Of a stretch of 14,436 bases of DNA, positions 1 to 7,361 are shown piece after piece. Source of the DNA: Bacillota bacterium (lineage in GTDB: Bacteria; Bacillota; Clostridia; Oscillospirales; Butyricicoccaceae); assembly GCA_030705725.1 (NCBI GenBank), contig JAUZPW010000015.1:1-14436 (forward strand), given 5' to 3'. Made by a program: the position numbers and the translations under genes. The notes below the pieces were generated by a model. That model saw nothing but the letters and a program-made list of their open reading frames with translations, ran no database searches and was not told the origin of the DNA. Within the stretch, counting starts at the first letter, position 1. Each line of letters begins with the position of its first letter.

Positions 1-1916
1 GTAGCCGTCTGAAACCTAATGTCTATTTTTACTATTTTGCCTATATCTCCGTTATAAATTCCCGTACCGATTTCATTTGAGCCGACGCGATGCCATAACA
101 GATCGTAGTTGTTCCTGGTCTGCAGCACCCGGTCTCCCTCCCGCAGGGTAAAATTGCCGACGCGTACCTCCGCTTTCCCGCTTTCCTGCGGATTCATTAC
201 CTCCTGCAGAGAAGCGTTAATGGCCACGGTCCCGGACGACCCGATTCTTGACGGGCAGATAACCTGAATATCGCCGCCCGCAATCCCGAAAGCCTCCGTT
301 ATTCTGCCGCTGCAAAGCTCGCTTACCGTATCCGAAAGGCCGGCCGGGCTCCTGCGGTTGATAAAAAAGAAATCTCCGCAGTTTTTGTCAAGATCGGGGA
401 GCTCCCCCCTGTTGATCCTGTGCGCATTCAATATGATTTCGCTCGTTTTTACCTGCCTGAAAATTTCGCCGAGCTTAATAACCGGAGAAAGCCCGCTGGC
501 AATAAGATCCCGTAAAAAATTACCGGGCCCGACAGACGGAAGCTGGTCGGCGTCGCCGACAAAAATAAGCCTCGTTCCCGGCTTGACGGCTGAAAGCAGC
601 GCGTCCGCCAGAAAAACGTCAAGCATGGAAGCCTCGTCCACGATTACAGCTCCGCACTGCAAAGTGTTGTTTTCATTCCGCATAAAGCTTGTTTGCCCGT
701 CCCGCTGCCCGTAACCCGCCTCGAGAAGTCTGTGAACGGTGGAGGCTTCTTTCTGGCAGAGCTCCGAAAGCCGTTTTGCCGCCCTGCCCGTCGGCGCGCA
801 AAGGAAGGTTTCTATTTTCAGAATGTCGTAGAGCTCCAGCATTCCCCTGACGGCCGTAGTTTTTCCGGTTCCGGGGCCGCCCGTAAGCACCGTAACGCCA
901 TACCGCGCGCAGGCGTAGAGAGCGTCCTTCTGTGCGTTTGCGTAGCGGATTCCCGTTTTTTCCTCGACCCTCTCGACAGCCCTTTCAGCGGAAGCGCCTC
1001 TAGCAGCGTATTCTCTTGAAAGCTCTCTGATTTTAGAGGCTACCCTGCATTCCGCGTTTCGTATTTCGCTTAGATAAACTGCCTCTTCGCGGCAGATTTC
1101 CTCGATTACTATCTCACCGCTTTCTTCAAGCCTCCTGACCCCGTATTCAACGCTTTCTCCCTCGACGCCGAGCAGGCCGCAGACGGCTGCTGCCAGCTTT
1201 TCCCTGGGGATAAAGGTATGTCCGTTCTGCAGATTGAAATAAAGTTCGTATAAAATACCCGCGTCAACTCTGACCGCATCATCTCCATAAATGCCGAGGG
1301 ATGCAGCAAGGCGTTCGGCACTGCCGAAATCCTCTCCGAAAAGAGGCCCGCAGATCAAATAAGGGTTCTTTTTAAGCTCGTCCATCGCAAAATCACCGAA
1401 ATGCCTGTAAAGCCGAAAGGCAATGTAAAGCGGCAATGAGTTTGCCAGTATAAAATCGGTCAGCGCGCTTAAAGATGCCCTTCGGTTAAAATCCTCCCTG
1501 ATCCTTTTGGCTTTTTCAAGCGTTATCCCCTTTACCTTTGTAAGCGCCTCCGGGTCGGTCGCTATAATAAGCAGGCTGTCGTTTCCGAAACGCTTAACAA
1601 TGTTTTCGGCGGTTTTGGGGCCGATTCCCTTAACGGCTCCGCCCGATAAAAAGGACGTTATTTCCGCTTCATTCCCCGGATAAACGCGGCTGAACTCCGA
1701 CACAAGGAACTGCTCGCCGTAAGAAGCGTGCGTTGTCCACGTTCCCTTTAGTTCCACCGTCTCGCCTCTCGTGACAAACGGCATGCACCCGACCGCGGTA
1801 ATTTCCATGCTCGTTTCCGGCGAATATAAGCGCAGCACCGTATAACCGCTCTCTTCGTTCTGATAAATGAGCGATTGTACGGTGCCGTTTAATAAAATCG
1901 TATCCAGTAACTCCAT
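1..1916 (-). CDS. recD2: ATP-dependent RecD2-like DNA helicase, 3' end beyond the window
   Basis: Superfamily 1B 5'-to-3' DNA helicase of the RecD2 (YrrC) type, which acts in DNA repair and replication-fork maintenance without RecBC. I translated the minus strand from the ATG at 1914-1916 and found 638 uninterrupted codons to the window edge. The N-terminal part (about 1-90) is the RecD2-specific domain. It is followed by two helix-hairpin-helix motifs (GAVKGIGPKTA near 94-103, TKVKGIT near 126-132). Helicase motifs follow in order: Walker A GGPGTGKTT with K352, APTGRA at 374-379, Walker B DEAS at 427-430, GDADQLP from 454, FRQ at 486-488, and NGDIGKI at 622-628. The family is usually about 720-800 residues, so roughly the last 100, with the final helicase motif, lie outside. 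A GGGGAT element sits just upstream of the ATG. The gene is 62 bp from ribU and has its own promoter. The family is certain. The RecD2 rather than RecD assignment rests on the long HhH-bearing N-terminus. Confidence 0.95.
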   Translation of the reverse strand, partial: MELLDTILLNGTVQSLIYQNEESGYTVLRLYSPETSMEITAVGCMPFVTRGETVELKGTWTTHASYGEQFLVSEFSRVYPGNEAEITSFLSGGAVKGIGPKTAENIVKRFGNDSLLIIATDPEALTKVKGITLEKAKRIREDFNRRASLSALTDFILANSLPLYIAFRLYRHFGDFAMDELKKNPYLICGPLFGEDFGSAERLAASLGIYGDDAVRVDAGILYELYFNLQNGHTFIPREKLAAAVCGLLGVEGESVEYGVRRLEESGEIVIEEICREEAVYLSEIRNAECRVASKIRELSREYAARGASAERAVERVEEKTGIRYANAQKDALYACARYGVTVLTGGPGTGKTTAVRGMLELYDILKIETFLCAPTGRAAKRLSELCQKEASTVHRLLEAGYGQRDGQTSFMRNENNTLQCGAVIVDEASMLDVFLADALLSAVKPGTRLIFVGDADQLPSVGPGNFLRDLIASGLSPVIKLGEIFRQVKTSEIILNAHRINRGELPDLDKNCGDFFFINRRSPAGLSDTVSELCSGRITEAFGIAGGDIQVICPSRIGSSGTVAINASLQEVMNPQESGKAEVRVGNFTLREGDRVLQTRNNYDLLWHRVGSNEIGTGIYNGDIGKIVKIDIRFQTA

Positions 1917-1944
1917 ATATATCCCCGTTAAAGCCTTTTCTAAG

Positions 1945-1965
1945 GTAATTATACCATGGAATTAC
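1945..1965. repeat. Inverted repeat overlapping the recD2 -10 box
   Basis: Perfect 6-bp arms GTAATT (1945-1950) and AATTAC (1960-1965) are separated by 9 bp, and the 21-bp element covers the -10 hexamer. The position and symmetry would suit an operator for a dimeric repressor, but short AT-rich palindromes also arise by chance. I do not recognise it as a known regulator site. Confidence 0.3.
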
Positions 1966-1977
1966 ATCCGTATGGAA
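1948..1977 (-). promoter_or_regulatory. Extended -10 promoter for recD2
   Basis: Read on the minus strand, this holds a perfect extended -10, TGGTATAAT (TATAAT at 1948-1953, TG at 1955-1956). An 18-bp spacer leads back to a weak -35-like TTCCAT (1972-1977). Predicted transcription start is near 1941, about 25 nt before the recD2 ATG. It lies wholly in the ribU-recD2 gap, where I see no terminator, so recD2 may be transcribed both from here and by read-through from ribU. Sequence motif only; not experimentally supported. Confidence 0.6.
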
Positions 1978-1978
1978 T

Positions 1979-2518
1979 TTATTTTCCCCGTATAAGACTG
2001 CCGGTGCGTTTATAGAGCAGCAGCGTTATCGCCGCGTTTATGCCCGCTTTTATAAGATTGAACGGCACGATAACAGGTACTATCATCTGCTTTACGGCAT
2101 CAATGGGCACGCCGTACATCGGCGTGAATATAAGGTTAAGCGGTATCATAACGGCGGTCATCGTCAATACTCCGGCTATAAGCGCAATGACCGAGCCCTT
2201 GATATCCGGCAGCCTCCGGTAAATAAGCCCCGCTACCGCGGAAAAAGCTCCGGTCGCAATAAAATGCATAAAAAAGCCGATTATGCCGGACGAGGCGCTT
2301 ACGGTCATCGCCTGAATGGCGGCGACGCAGAACGTAAGCAAAACTCCCCATGCCGGGCCGAATATAAAAGCCGTAATCAAAATCGTAACGTCCGCCGGGT
2401 CATACTCCAGAAAAGACGCTGCCGGGAAAATCGGGAACCGGATCAGATAAGTCAGAATAACGGAAATGGCGGCGAATACGCCGAGCGCCGTAATTCTCTT
2501 TGTTGCAGAAATCTTCAT
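1979..2518 (-). CDS. ribU: ECF transporter riboflavin-binding S component (RibU)
   Basis: Integral membrane substrate-binding subunit of an energy-coupling-factor importer. RibU captures riboflavin outside the cell and works with the shared EcfA/EcfA'/EcfT module, which is not encoded here. The 179-residue product is strongly hydrophobic, with about six membrane segments. It has a RibU-like early motif, FPAASFLEYDPADV (about 32-45), and a following FGPAWG (about 54-59), as well as conserved small and aromatic residues. I chose the ATG at 2516-2518 because AAGGAA lies a few bases upstream and the protein then begins MKISATKRI, as in the family. An in-frame ATG at 2581 would lie inside the attenuator, upstream of the terminator. 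The FMN riboswitch directly upstream supports riboflavin as substrate. Expression should fall when FMN is plentiful. Confidence 0.93.
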   Translation of the reverse strand: MKISATKRITALGVFAAISVILTYLIRFPIFPAASFLEYDPADVTILITAFIFGPAWGVLLTFCVAAIQAMTVSASSGIIGFFMHFIATGAFSAVAGLIYRRLPDIKGSVIALIAGVLTMTAVMIPLNLIFTPMYGVPIDAVKQMIVPVIVPFNLIKAGINAAITLLLYKRTGSLIRGK

Positions 2519-2537
2519 ATTTTTCCTTTCCGGGCGC

Positions 2538-2566
2538 AAAAAAACGCGCCCGTCTGCGGGGCGCGT
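2538..2566 (-). terminator. Intrinsic terminator of the FMN riboswitch (attenuator)
   Basis: On the minus strand, ACGCGCCC (2559-2566) and GGGCGCGT (2544-2551) form a perfect 8-bp GC-rich stem. The 7-nt loop is at 2552-2558, and a run of seven T follows (2538-2544). It sits between the FMN aptamer and the ribU ribosome-binding site, the usual place for a premature terminator that forms when FMN is bound. Confidence 0.9.
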
Positions 2567-2567
2567 G

Positions 2568-2593
2568 AAAACCAAATACATGAACCTGGTTTT
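2568..2593 (-). other. Hairpin between FMN aptamer and terminator
   Basis: AAAACCA (2587-2593) and TGGTTTT (2568-2574) are perfectly complementary 7-bp arms around a 12-nt loop. The hairpin begins directly after the 3' strand of aptamer helix P1 and ends one base before the terminator stem. It does not compete with the terminator arms, so its role is unclear. It may be a spacer or stacking element of the expression platform. Confidence 0.5.
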
Positions 2594-2594
2594 T

Positions 2595-2707
2595 GTCTTC
2601 TCACATCCGGACTGTACCGTCGGTATCGGAATTTCACCGATTCGGCGCGCTTTTGCGCGTTCGCGGACTTTAACCGCCGGTGGGGAATCTCACCCCGCCC
2701 CGAAGAC
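2595..2707 (-). ncRNA. FMN riboswitch aptamer (RFN element)
   Basis: The minus strand carries a complete RFN-type aptamer of 113 nt. Closing helix P1 is formed by GTCTTC (2702-2707) and GAAGAC (2595-2600). Between them lie the conserved blocks GGGGCGGGGTGAGATTCCCC, ACCGGCGGT, AAAGTCCGCGA, GGTGAAATTCCGATACCGACGGT and ACAGTCCGGATG, given here as separate pieces in order. The variable stem is CGCGC-AAAA-GCGCG. The element binds flavin mononucleotide and in Bacillota typically turns riboflavin genes off by early termination. An intrinsic terminator and ribU follow immediately. Confidence 0.97.
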
Positions 2708-2727
2708 TGTTAAGTTTATATTGTTAT

Positions 2728-2754
2728 ATTATATCACCGTAATAGTTTTGTCAA
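2728..2754 (-). promoter_or_regulatory. Promoter of the FMN riboswitch-ribU transcript
   Basis: A consensus -35 TTGACA (2749-2754) and a consensus -10 TATAAT (2728-2733) are separated by 15 bp. TG is present one base upstream of the -10, making an extended -10 that compensates for the short spacer. Predicted start is near 2721, about 14 nt before the aptamer begins. The -35 starts only 3 bp after the tuf terminator T-run. Confidence 0.8.
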
Positions 2755-2757
2755 TGC

Positions 2758-2782
2758 AAAAGGGGCTGTCGAAACAGCCCCT
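2758..2782 (-). terminator. Intrinsic terminator after tuf (end of str operon)
   Basis: AGGGGCTGT (2774-2782) pairs perfectly with ACAGCCCCT (2761-2769) around a TTCG tetraloop (2770-2773), and is followed by a short T-run (2758-2761). It lies 17 nt past the tuf stop codon. The stem is strong but the T tract is only four bases, so some read-through into the riboswitch is possible. Confidence 0.85.
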
Positions 2783-2799
2783 GTAGTAGATAAATCTAA

Positions 2800-4002
<1,203 letters not shown>

Positions 4003-4045
4003 TCTTTAATCCTCCTCATACTGTTAACACTTATTTTTCTAGAAT

Positions 4046-4074
4046 ATTTTATATGATAGCCTAATAAATTGCAA
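4046..4074 (-). promoter_or_regulatory. Internal promoter for tuf
   Basis: On the minus strand, TTGCAA (4069-4074) and TAAAAT (4046-4051) are separated by exactly 17 bp in the AT-rich gap between fusA and tuf. Predicted start is near 4039, giving a leader of about 37 nt. EF-Tu is needed in excess over EF-G, and separate tuf promoters are known in other bacteria, so the placement makes sense. Motif evidence only. Confidence 0.6.
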
Positions 4075-4086
4075 TCATTTTTTAAG

Positions 4087-4101
4087 TTGCAGTGACTGCA
4101 A
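4087..4101. repeat. 15-bp palindrome in the fusA-tuf gap
   Basis: TTGCAGT (4087-4093) and ACTGCAA (4095-4101) are perfect 7-bp inverted arms around a single base. The palindrome lies 14 bp past the fusA stop codon and 12 bp upstream of the putative tuf -35. No T-run follows on the minus strand, so it is not a standard terminator. It could be an operator, an RNA hairpin protecting the fusA 3' end, or chance. Confidence 0.45.
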
Positions 4102-4115
4102 AAATTCCGGAAATC

Positions 4116-6194
4116 TTAGTCCCTTTGCCTGCCGTCCATGATTTTTTCCTGAATGCTTTTGGGGACCTCAACATAGTGGCTCGGCTCCATCGTGTACTGT
4201 GCGCGGCCCTGGGTATTTGAACGCAGATCCGTCGCGTAGCCGAACATTTCGGAAAGCGGTACAAACGCAACGATCTGCTGCGCGCCCGTAAGGGCTTCCA
4301 TTCCCTGAATCTGGCCGCGGCGTGAGTTTAAGTCGCCGATGACGTCGCCCATATAATCTTCCGGCACAATGACGTTGACCTTCATTATCGGCTCCATCAA
4401 AACCGGATCGGCCTTTTTCATCGCTTCCTTAAACGCCATGGAACCCGCGATCTTAAACGCCATTTCGGAGGAGTCCACCTCGTGGTACGAACCGTCGAAA
4501 AGCGTTACCTTGACGTCGACCACGTTGTAACCCGCAAGAACGCCCGACTGCATCGCACCCTGGATGCCCTGATCGACCGCGGGAATATATTCCTTCGGGA
4601 TAGCGCCTCCGACGACCTTGTTTATAAACTCGTAGCCCTTGCCTGATTCGTTCGGCTCGACCGTAATCTTGACATGGCCGTACTGGCCCTTGCCTCCCGA
4701 CTGGCGGGCATATTTATGGTCGACGGTGGCCTGTTTTCTGATAGTTTCCTTGTACGCGACCTGCGGCTCGCCGATGTTGGCCTCGACCTTGAACTCGCGG
4801 AGCATGCGGTCCACAATTATTTCAAGGTGAAGCTCGCCCATTCCGGCAATAATGGTCTGTCCGGTTTCCTCGTCGGTATAGGTTTTGAAGGTCGGATCCT
4901 CTTCCGCGAGTTTCATAAGGGCAATACCCATTTTTTCCTGTCCGGCTTTTGTCCTCGGCTCGATAGCAACCCTTATAACAGGCTCCGGGAACTCCATCGA
5001 TTCCAGTATGATCGGATTATTGGGATCGCAGAGCGTGTCGCCGGTCGTGGTATTCTTTAAGCCAACGGCCGCCGCTATATCGCCCGAATATGCCGTTTCG
5101 ATGTCCTCGCGGTGATTCGCGTGCATCAGAAGTATACGGCCTATGCGCTCACGGTTGTCCTTTGTGGAGTTCAGTATGGTCGTTCCCGCGTTGATGGTGC
5201 CCGAATAAACGCGGAAAAAGCACAGCTTGCCGACAAACGGATCTGTTGCGATTTTGAACGCCAGCGCCGCGAAAGGCGCCTGATCGCTCGCCGGCCTTTC
5301 GTCCGGTTCGTCGGTTTTGGAGTTCACTCCGGCTATAGCCTTCTTGTCGAGCGGCGACGGCAGATAGTCGACGACGGCGTCGAGCAGCTTCTGCACGCCT
5401 TTGTTGCGATATGAAGTCCCGCAGATAACGGGAATTATCTTAACGCAGATGGTCGCCGTGCGAATGGCTTTTTTAATATCCTGCTCCGGGATTTCCTCAC
5501 CCTCGAGATATTTCATCATAATCTCGTCGTCGAACTCGGAAATAGCCTCAAGCAGATTGGTACGGTATTCGTTTGCCTTGTCTTTCATGTCGTCCGGTAT
5601 TTCCTCGCACCGGATGTCTTTTCCGAGATCATCGTAATAAACGTAAGCTTTCATCTCAACGAGGTCTATTATTCCCTTGAAGGAATCCTCGGAGCCGATC
5701 GGCAGCTGTATAGGAACGGGGTTGCACTTCAGCCGCTCCTTCATCATGTTTATTACGTTATAGAAATCGGCGCCCATAATGTCCATTTTATTGACATACG
5801 CCATTCGCGGAACGGCGTACCTGTCGGCCTGGTGCCAGACGGTTTCCGACTGCGGTTCAACTCCGCCCTTCGCGCAGAAAACGGTAACCGAGCCGTCCAA
5901 AACGCGCAGCGAACGTTCCACCTCAACGGTAAAATCGACATGTCCCGGTGTGTCAATAATATTGATGCGGTGATCTCGCCAGACGCAGGTCGTAGCGGCA
6001 GAGGTGATCGTTATGCCGCGTTCCTGTTCCTGTTCCATCCAGTCCATTGTGGCTGTGCCTTCATGGACTTCGCCGATCTTGTAATTAACTCCGGTGTAAA
6101 ACAAGATCCGTTCCGTGGTTGTTGTCTTACCAGCATCAATATGCGCCATGATGCCAATATTTCGTGTGAGTTCCAGTGGAAACTGCCTAGGCAT
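4116..6194 (-). CDS. fusA: Translation elongation factor EF-G
   Basis: Ribosomal translocase GTPase. It moves tRNAs and mRNA after peptide bond formation, and with RRF it helps recycle ribosomes. The 692-residue protein is full length. G-domain motifs are AHIDAGKTT (17-25), RGITI (59-63), DTPGH (81-85) and NKMD (135-138). The later domains contain QSGGKGQYGHVK and the domain IV segment DGSYHEVDSSEMAFKIAGS near the tip that enters the decoding site. The ATG at 6192-6194 follows AAAGGAG with good spacing. The gene starts 38 bp after rpsG and lacks an evident promoter of its own, consistent with str-operon transcription. It is canonical EF-G; the stand-alone paralogues seen in some genomes and TetM-type proteins fit worse because of the operon position. 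Confidence 0.99.
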   Translation of the reverse strand: MPRQFPLELTRNIGIMAHIDAGKTTTTERILFYTGVNYKIGEVHEGTATMDWMEQEQERGITITSAATTCVWRDHRINIIDTPGHVDFTVEVERSLRVLDGSVTVFCAKGGVEPQSETVWHQADRYAVPRMAYVNKMDIMGADFYNVINMMKERLKCNPVPIQLPIGSEDSFKGIIDLVEMKAYVYYDDLGKDIRCEEIPDDMKDKANEYRTNLLEAISEFDDEIMMKYLEGEEIPEQDIKKAIRTATICVKIIPVICGTSYRNKGVQKLLDAVVDYLPSPLDKKAIAGVNSKTDEPDERPASDQAPFAALAFKIATDPFVGKLCFFRVYSGTINAGTTILNSTKDNRERIGRILLMHANHREDIETAYSGDIAAAVGLKNTTTGDTLCDPNNPIILESMEFPEPVIRVAIEPRTKAGQEKMGIALMKLAEEDPTFKTYTDEETGQTIIAGMGELHLEIIVDRMLREFKVEANIGEPQVAYKETIRKQATVDHKYARQSGGKGQYGHVKITVEPNESGKGYEFINKVVGGAIPKEYIPAVDQGIQGAMQSGVLAGYNVVDVKVTLFDGSYHEVDSSEMAFKIAGSMAFKEAMKKADPVLMEPIMKVNVIVPEDYMGDVIGDLNSRRGQIQGMEALTGAQQIVAFVPLSEMFGYATDLRSNTQGRAQYTMEPSHYVEVPKSIQEKIMDGRQRD

Positions 6195-6232
6195 TAATAA
6201 AAGCTCCTTTGAATAAATCCGCTATGGATAAA

Positions 6233-6703
6233 TTACCAGCGGTAATGGGCGAACGCCTTGTTGGCTTCCGCCATCTTGTGGGTATCTTCACGTTTTTTAA
6301 CGGATGAGCCGACACTGTTTGACGCATCCAGAATCTCACCGGCCAAACGTTCTCTCATTGTTTTTTCAGACCTTGCGCGCGAGTATGTCGTCAGCCATCT
6401 GAGACCCAGTGTCTGGCGTCTTTCCGGTCTGACCTCCATCGGCACCTGATACGTGGCGCCGCCTACGCGCCTGGCTTTTACTTCCAAAGCGGGCATAACG
6501 TTTTCCATCGCCTGTTCAAAAACCTCAAGCGCATTTTTGCCTGATTTTTCTTTGACGATGTCAAAAGCGCTGTATACCACTTTTTGAGCAACGCCCTTTT
6601 TCCCGTCGTACATAATACTGTTTATAAGCTTTGTGACAAGCTTTGAATTATACAGCGGATCGGGCAGAACATCTCTTTTGGGAACAAATCCTCTTCTGGG
6701 CAC
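6233..6703 (-). CDS. rpsG: 30S ribosomal protein S7
   Basis: Primary 16S rRNA-binding protein that nucleates assembly of the 30S head and lines the exit site. The 156-residue length is exactly typical. Conserved features are the N-terminal PRRG-VPKRDVLPDPLYNSK region, the VGGATYQVP block near 80-90 and the C-terminal FAHYRW. I place the start at GTG (6701-6703) because AAGGAGG (6712-6718) is 8 nt upstream. A TTG at 6721 would add six residues encoded by the ribosome-binding site itself. The preceding 141-nt gap after rpsL holds alternative hairpins that may control translation. In E. coli, S7 represses its own synthesis through the rpsL-rpsG gap; whether that applies here is inference. Confidence 0.98.
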   Translation of the reverse strand: MPRRGFVPKRDVLPDPLYNSKLVTKLINSIMYDGKKGVAQKVVYSAFDIVKEKSGKNALEVFEQAMENVMPALEVKARRVGGATYQVPMEVRPERRQTLGLRWLTTYSRARSEKTMRERLAGEILDASNSVGSSVKKREDTHKMAEANKAFAHYRW

Positions 6704-6844
6704 TTTGCTTCCCTCCTTCAAATAATGATTTCATAGGTACTCGAAAGTTTGCCTTGGCCTTTCGTCTGCGCCCTGTCGGATGTTTCGGGATGTAATTTAT
6801 ATAAACAACTGACAAAGCAGCAATATTAACTTTCGTAAAAGGGT
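6704..6844 (-). promoter_or_regulatory. rpsL-rpsG intercistronic leader with alternative hairpins
   Basis: This 141-nt gap is long for a ribosomal protein operon. In transcript order, CGAAAGTT (6828-6835) can pair perfectly over 8 bp with AACTTTCG (6742-6749), enclosing about 80 nt. The CTTTCG part of the same 3' arm can instead pair over 6 bp with a nearer CGAAAG (6759-6764), making a small hairpin with an 11-nt loop. The two cannot coexist, and both end about 20-30 nt before the rpsG ribosome-binding site. A weak promoter-like pair, TTGCTG (6818-6823) and TATAAA (6796-6801) with 16-bp spacing, also lies here. Confidence 0.4.
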
Positions 6845-7279
6845 TTATTTGCCGGATTTTCCGGCAGCAGATTTCGGCTTCTTCGCGCCGTATTTGCTTC
6901 TGGCCTGCTTGCGGTTCTGCACGCCCTGCGTGTCAAGCGTTCCGCGAATGATATGGTAACGGACGCCAGGAAGATCCTTAACACGTCCGCCGCGGATCAT
7001 AACGACCGAGTGCTCCTGCAGATTGTGTCCGATTCCCGGAATATAAGCGGAAACTTCGATCTGATTGGTCAGACGCACACGCGCAATTTTACGCAGCGCG
7101 GAGTTCGGCTTTTTAGGAGTCATCGTCTTAACAGTCGTGCAAACACCACGTTTTTGCGGAGAGCTTAAATCCGTTAAAGATTTCTTCTTCGAATTGTAAC
7201 CTTTCTGCAGTGCCGGGGCGGTCGACTTGTAGGATACTTCCTCCCTGCCTTTTCTGACAAGCTGATTAAATGTCGGCAT
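6845..7279 (-). CDS. rpsL: 30S ribosomal protein S12
   Basis: Decoding-centre protein of the small subunit that controls translational accuracy and is the classic streptomycin-resistance locus. It is 144 residues, with the conserved TPKKPNSALRKIARVRL (54-70) and RGGRVKDLPGVRYH (96-109). Relative to E. coli there is a 14-residue insertion around 25-40 (KGYNSKKKSLTDLSS), as in Bacillus and many Clostridia, so the streptomycin-site lysines are K56 and K101, both wild type. D102 is the position that RimO methylthiolates in E. coli. A short Lys/Ser/Ala-rich tail ends the protein. The ATG at 7277-7279 has a near-perfect AAGGAGGTG ribosome-binding site. It lies 82 bp downstream of ybxF. Confidence 0.99.
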   Translation of the reverse strand: MPTFNQLVRKGREEVSYKSTAPALQKGYNSKKKSLTDLSSPQKRGVCTTVKTMTPKKPNSALRKIARVRLTNQIEVSAYIPGIGHNLQEHSVVMIRGGRVKDLPGVRYHIIRGTLDTQGVQNRKQARSKYGAKKPKSAAGKSGK

Positions 7280-7294
7280 ATCGCACCTCCTTCA

Positions 7295-7339
7295 TAAAAA
7301 TATGTTTTTATTTTCCCGGAATAAATTTCAAATATTCCG
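7295..7339 (-). other. Two hairpins in the ybxF-rpsL gap
   Basis: In the transcript, CGGAATA (7333-7339) and TATTCCG (7317-7323) form a 7-bp stem with a 9-nt loop. An A/T-only 7-bp hairpin (ATAAAAA / TTTTTAT, about 7295-7312) follows and abuts the rpsL ribosome-binding site. Neither has a terminator-type T tract. They could affect mRNA processing or rpsL translation. I see no convincing promoter here. Confidence 0.35.
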
Positions 7340-7361
7340 CAAAAACCTGAAAGATAAACGA

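Noticed and set aside
1..1916. A broken or frameshifted gene, since no long complete reading frame closes in this stretch
   Set aside because: Manual translation of the minus strand gives 638 continuous codons of RecD2 helicase with all motifs in order; it merely runs off the window edge.
2519..2581. An upstream in-frame ATG giving ribU 21 extra residues (MYLVFTRPADG...)
   Set aside because: These codons are the riboswitch hairpin and terminator themselves, lack a ribosome-binding site, and the resulting N-terminus is not transporter-like. The ATG at 2518 has a good ribosome-binding site.
2264..2786. Plus-strand open frames of 100-150 codons across ribU and the riboswitch
   Set aside because: They run antisense through a recognised gene, a structured RNA and a promoter, with no ribosome-binding site and no recognisable protein features.
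6704..6721. TTG start extending S7 by six residues
   Set aside because: The added codons are the AAGGAGG ribosome-binding site of the GTG start at 6703, and the GTG gives the typical 156-residue S7.
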